Shown here piece by piece: positions 52,665 to 55,845 of a stretch of 55,845 nucleotides of DNA. The stretch comes from Mycobacterium sp. 852013-50091_SCH5140682 (GTDB lineage: Bacteria > Actinomycetota > Actinomycetes > Mycobacteriales > Mycobacteriaceae), in contig NZ_LZTB01000140.1 of the NCBI RefSeq assembly GCF_001665685.1, forward strand, positions 1 through 55,845, read 5' to 3'. Each line of letters opens with the position of its first letter. The stretch's first letter is position 1. A program made the position numbers and the translations under genes. The notes under the pieces are model-generated. The model worked only from the letters and a program-made list of their open reading frames with translations, did not search any database and was not told the origin of the DNA.

Positions 52665-53081
52665 GTGCCTACTGCGGACAGACAGTCCAAGGCTCCGACG
52701 TTTCGCCACCACATCAACTGCGGTGGCGCCGCCATCGAGGCGCGCCACGAAAACGCTTGCATCATCCTGACTGCCACCGGCGAGGTCGACGCGGCCAACG
52801 CCGACATCTTCGTCACGTCTCTCACCCGCTTCGCCGCTGGACCGCGCGCGGTAATCGTCGATCTGCGTCCGATGAGCTTCATCGGCACGATGGGGCTTCG
52901 CGGACTGGAGTGCTTCGACGACAAATGCTCACGCTCCGGCACCATCTGGGTGCTGCTGGCACAGCCGACGATCCAGCGATTGCTCGACATCGTGCGCCCG
53001 GGCCGGCCGCTACGCGTCGTGACGACCTTCCTTGAGGCAAAGCGCGCGGTTCGTCCCCCGGTTGCGGCCGAGACCGGCTGA
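52665..53081 (+). CDS. Second STAS-domain anti-anti-sigma factor-like protein
   Basis: 138 residues from a GTG at 52665 with GAGGGGG 6 nt upstream. STAS domain from ACIILTATGEVDAANADIF to VIVDLRPMSFIGTMGLRGLECFDD. As in the STAS protein beside sigF, threonine occupies the phosphoacceptor site (G-T-M-G). Probably acts on RsbW or another anti-sigma. The N-terminal 20 residues are polar. No clear SigF promoter in its leader. Confidence 0.85.
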   Translation: MPTADRQSKAPTFRHHINCGGAAIEARHENACIILTATGEVDAANADIFVTSLTRFAAGPRAVIVDLRPMSFIGTMGLRGLECFDDKCSRSGTIWVLLAQPTIQRLLDIVRPGRPLRVVTTFLEAKRAVRPPVAAETG

Positions 53082-53103
53082 AGCCCTCCGCGCTGCACGT
53101 CAC

Positions 53104-53137
53104 GTTTGGTCTGCCAGTGCTCGGGTAACAGCACTGG
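53104..53137 (+). promoter_or_regulatory. SigF-type promoter with overlapping 8-bp inverted repeat
   Basis: GTTT (53104-53107), 15 nt, GGGTAA (53123-53128), ATG 9 nt later. CCAGTGCT (53114-53121) and AGCACTGG (53130-53137) are perfect inverted copies flanking CGGGTAAC, so the -10 box lies at the dyad centre and the right arm touches the start codon. A protein bound here would block the promoter; the repeat could also fold in RNA or DNA. Confidence 0.75.
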
Positions 53138-54688
53138 ATGCCCTCACTGTGGAATGCCGACCGGATCGAATCAGCCACGCCGCCAGGCGCGGACAATGCC
53201 GTGGACTCGGCTGACGTCGTGATCGTCGGCGCGGGTATCACGGGACTCACGACGGCAGTGCTCCTTGCCCGCGCAGGCAAGCGTGTCGTCGTGGTGGAGG
53301 CCCGGTGGGTGGGTGCCGGAACGACCGGTAACACCACCGGCAAGGTCAGCGCCCTGCAGGGCACCAAGCTGGCGCGCATCGCGGCCAAACACGGCAAGGA
53401 CGTCTTGACGGCCTACGTCACGGGCAACGTCGAAGGGCGGGATTGGTTGTTGCGGCACTGCAACGATCACGGACTCGATGTGCAGCGCGCCGACGATCAC
53501 GCGTATGCGCAAGAGCAGCGCGGGCTGGCCATGGCGAAAGCGACGCTGGCCGCGTGCCGAACCGCGGGACTCCACGAGGCCCGCTGGGTCCAGCGCGCCG
53601 ACGTGCCCTTCCCGTTCGTGGGCGGCGTACAACTGCCCGCCCAGGCTCAGCTGGATCCGATGCCGCTGCTGAACAGCCTCGTGGTCGAGCTCGAGCTGCA
53701 CGGCGGATCACTGATCCAGGGCACGCGTGCCGTATCGGTGACGGGCCTGGGTCCCGTGCACGTACACGTTCGTTGTCCGGCAGTGCCTGACGACGACGGG
53801 TGGTCGATCTCGGCGCGGCAATGCATCCTGGCCACCGGCACCCCGATTCTCGACCGGGGCATGTTCTTCGCACGGCTGACGCCGAAGCGGTCGTACTGCA
53901 TGGCGTTCGACGTACCGGGTGATGTCACGCGCTCGATGTTCATCTCGGTCGACTCCCCCACCCGTTCCGTGCGCCACGCACCCACTCCGGCGGGCGACCG
54001 GCTCGTCGTCGGCGGCGCCGGTCACGGCGTAGGCCGGGCGCAGTCGCCGGCCGAAGGCATCGCCGAACTCAGCGACTGGGTGCAACAGCACTATCCGGGC
54101 GCGACACGAACGCACTCCTGGTCGGCGCAGGACTACACGCCGGCCGGGGATCTGCCGTACGTCGGTCCGCTGCTACCCAAGCTCGAGAGCATCCAGGTAG
54201 CAACAGGTTTCGACAAATGGGGCATGTCCAATGGCGTGGCGGCGGCGCTCGCGCTGTCGGCGCGGCTGCTCGGCGGCCGCATGGACTGGGCCGATGCCTT
54301 CGCCAGTTGGAGCCCGCACGACGTGAGTGGCACACCGGCCGCGCTGCGGGCGAATCTGGAGGTCGGCCTCAATCTCGCCAAAGGCTGGCTCACACCGCTG
54401 ACCCGGTCCGCGGCCACTCCCCCGGAGGGCCACGGTGAGGTCAGCGGTCCGCCTTGGCGGTTGCGCGCGGAGTGTGTGGTCGACGGGGTCGCCCATACGG
54501 TCTCGCCGGTGTGCCCCCATCTTGGTGGGATCGTGACGTTCAACGACGCGGACCGCGCCTGGGAGTGCCCGCTGCACGGCTCGCGGTTCGCCCCCGACGG
54601 CACGTTGCTCGAAGGGCCGGCGACGCAGGGGCTGGCCCGCCCCGACGCAGACCGCCCCAGGATTGATTCACGATCGAGTGGGGTATGA
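53138..54688 (+). CDS. FAD-dependent oxidoreductase with C-terminal Rieske domain
   Basis: 516 residues. DAO-type flavoprotein: VVIVGAGITGLTTAVLLARAGKRVVVVEAR (about 26-55), GAGTTGNTTGKVSALQG, and the C-terminal FAD stretch YVGPLLPKLESIQVATGFDKWGMSNG. Residues about 430-500 form a Rieske [2Fe-2S] domain: CPHLGGIVTF (Cys, His) and CPLHGSRF (Cys, His). Such fusions are widespread but uncharacterised, probably amine or amino-acid oxidases with a one-electron outlet. ATG fixed by the promoter. Overlaps the next gene by ATGA. Confidence 0.87.
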   Translation: MPSLWNADRIESATPPGADNAVDSADVVIVGAGITGLTTAVLLARAGKRVVVVEARWVGAGTTGNTTGKVSALQGTKLARIAAKHGKDVLTAYVTGNVEGRDWLLRHCNDHGLDVQRADDHAYAQEQRGLAMAKATLAACRTAGLHEARWVQRADVPFPFVGGVQLPAQAQLDPMPLLNSLVVELELHGGSLIQGTRAVSVTGLGPVHVHVRCPAVPDDDGWSISARQCILATGTPILDRGMFFARLTPKRSYCMAFDVPGDVTRSMFISVDSPTRSVRHAPTPAGDRLVVGGAGHGVGRAQSPAEGIAELSDWVQQHYPGATRTHSWSAQDYTPAGDLPYVGPLLPKLESIQVATGFDKWGMSNGVAAALALSARLLGGRMDWADAFASWSPHDVSGTPAALRANLEVGLNLAKGWLTPLTRSAATPPEGHGEVSGPPWRLRAECVVDGVAHTVSPVCPHLGGIVTFNDADRAWECPLHGSRFAPDGTLLEGPATQGLARPDADRPRIDSRSSGV

Positions 54689-55797
54689 GCCGAGCCATGG
54701 CAACTACCGGCGCCCGCCGGTCGCACCCGGACGACCAGCAGCTTGTCGAGCTTCTGCAGGAACTGTTGACGGCCTACGGCCCGGCCGGCCAGGAAGAGGC
54801 CGTGCGCGACATCTGCCTGCGCGAACTGGCGCCCGTCGCCGACCACACCTGGATCGACCCGGCAGGCAACCTGATCGGCGTGATCCGCGGTGGCGCCGGA
54901 CCTGCCACTACGGTGATGGCACACCTGGACGAACTGTCGATGCTGGTGAAACGCGTGGAGCCTGATGGCACTCTGCATCTCACCCCGCTGGGCACGATGT
55001 ACCCGGCGAACTTCGGCCTGGGCCCCGTCGCCATCCTGGGCGATCACGAAATGCTGTGCGGCGTCCTTGCCCTGGGATCCGAGCACACGACCCACGAAAG
55101 TACGCGAATCTGGCAGACCAAACCTGATCAAGGCGACCGGGCGCTGGACTGGCCTGACGTGTATGTGTTCACCGGCCTCAGTACGCAGGACCTCGACACA
55201 GCAGGCGTCGGGCCAGGCACCCGCGTGTGCATCGATCGCAGCAAGCGCACCCTGGTCGAATTCGGCGACTACCTGGGTTGCTATTTCATGGACGACCGGG
55301 CCGCGGTGCTGGCAGTACTGCGAAGTGCTCGCGAATTGCATTCCGCCGCAACGCGTCCGGCCGGAGATGTGTATTTCGTGTTCACCACGAACGAGGAGAT
55401 CGGCGCGGTGGGAGCCGCGTACGCCAACCGGGCACTACCCGCGGAACTCGCTCTCGCAGTGGAGGTCGGGCCCACCGAGCCCGAGTACGGAACCACCGTC
55501 ACGGGTGGTCCCATCGTCGCGTACAGCGACGCCGTCTGTGTGTACGACAAGTCCGTCGCCGACCGGCTGATGGGCGTATCGCGGCAACTGGGCCTAAACC
55601 CGCAGGCCGCCGTGCTCGGAGCGTTCGAATCAGATGCCTCGCATGCCAAGGCGGGTGGGCTCACCCCCAAGGCTGCGCTGTTGTGCCTGCCGACGATGAG
55701 CACGCACGGATACGAGGTGATCGCACGGCAATCGATTCCCCAACTGGCCGACGTGCTCACGGCGTTTCTCCGGCAGCCGGCCGCTGCACAGGCGTGA
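54685..55797 (+). CDS. M42-family metallopeptidase
   Basis: 370 residues. Di-metal aminopeptidase pattern of the M42/M20 clan: MAHLDELSML (His-x-Asp), YFMDDRAAVLAVL (bridging Asp), TTNEEIGAVGAAYA (catalytic and metal Glu), VEVGPTEPEYG and the final STHGYEV histidine. Translationally coupled to the FAD/Rieske gene, so both belong to one SigF-driven operon; peptide breakdown followed by oxidation of the released amino acid is a guess. An alternative ATG lies 12 nt later (54697). Confidence 0.88.
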   Translation: MSRAMATTGARRSHPDDQQLVELLQELLTAYGPAGQEEAVRDICLRELAPVADHTWIDPAGNLIGVIRGGAGPATTVMAHLDELSMLVKRVEPDGTLHLTPLGTMYPANFGLGPVAILGDHEMLCGVLALGSEHTTHESTRIWQTKPDQGDRALDWPDVYVFTGLSTQDLDTAGVGPGTRVCIDRSKRTLVEFGDYLGCYFMDDRAAVLAVLRSARELHSAATRPAGDVYFVFTTNEEIGAVGAAYANRALPAELALAVEVGPTEPEYGTTVTGGPIVAYSDAVCVYDKSVADRLMGVSRQLGLNPQAAVLGAFESDASHAKAGGLTPKAALLCLPTMSTHGYEVIARQSIPQLADVLTAFLRQPAAAQA

Positions 55798-55805
55798 GGC
55801 TCCGG

Positions 55806-55845
55806 CTGTCTCTTATACACATCTGAAGCTGCCGACGATCGCAAA
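55806..55845. other. Nextera transposase adapter at the contig end
   Basis: CTGTCTCTTATACACATCT (55806-55824) is the 19-bp Tn5 mosaic end used in Nextera libraries, followed by GAAGCTGCCGACGA (one mismatch to the adapter arm) and seven more bases. Genomic sequence ends at about 55805. Translations across it give the tell-tale artefact SDVYKRQ on the minus strand. Confidence 0.95.

Overview
The window is a 55.8-kb piece of high-GC actinobacterial DNA. Gene order and protein content mark it as a rapidly growing Mycobacterium (Mycolicibacterium, M. smegmatis-like). Its backbone follows, from memory of that genome, the M. tuberculosis block Rv3248c-Rv3287c (sahH to sigF/rsbW), with genes lost, replaced or inserted between conserved segments. 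It is an assembly contig: it opens inside a cycA-type permease gene, and its last 40 bases are a Nextera transposase adapter, not genome.

Layout. (1) 1-8.4 kb: a glycine-riboswitch-controlled cycA permease, sahH, the alkane hydroxylase operon alkB-rubA-rubB with its TetR regulator, a cationic amino-acid permease and an FAD oxidoreductase. (2) 8.4-13.7 kb: mannose activation (manA, a SIS-type protein, manB), a DUF3499 protein, a degenerate zincin-like protein and whiB2. (3) 14-22 kb: coenzyme F420 genes fbiA-fbiB with a Nudix gene, then wall-sugar genes manC-wbbL-rmlD, the LCP ligase lcp1 and a TIGR03089 protein. (4) 22-28 kb: fadE25 with a divergent TetR gene, purE-purK, a GtrA protein, a PH-domain protein and birA. 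(5) 27.9-34 kb: an inserted operon for steroid-like ring degradation (KshA-like and KstD-like enzymes, an acyl-CoA synthetase, a SnoaL-like protein) with a PucR-type regulator. (6) 34-44 kb: the acyl-CoA carboxylase genes accD5-accE5 and accA3, a frameshifted maf, sseA-sufE, two alpha/beta hydrolases and a cutinase remnant. (7) 44-55.8 kb: the chaB-rsbW-sigF locus embedded in genes that look SigF-dependent.

How the genes work together. birA biotinylates AccA3, which pairs with AccD5 and AccE5 to carboxylate propionyl-CoA and longer acyl-CoAs; the accD5 and accA3 leaders share a sequence motif. manA, manB and manC make GDP-mannose; rmlD and wbbL supply the rhamnose of the arabinogalactan linker, and lcp1 attaches arabinogalactan to peptidoglycan. 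fbiA and fbiB make F420, which an LLM-family oxidoreductase in the SigF region should use.

The most interesting signal is a set of GTTT-N15/16-GGGTAT-like SigF promoters around 38 kb and 47-53 kb. Several place the -10 box only 9-10 nt before the start codon, predicting nearly leaderless mRNAs. They drive (inferred) a hydrolase, chaB, an F420 enzyme, small membrane proteins, a short MprF-like protein, a Gly/Cys-rich secreted protein and an FAD/Rieske oxidoreductase-M42 peptidase pair. One of them is wrapped in a perfect 8-bp inverted repeat, suggesting a second layer of control. No tRNA, rRNA, CRISPR array, insertion sequence or phage gene was seen.
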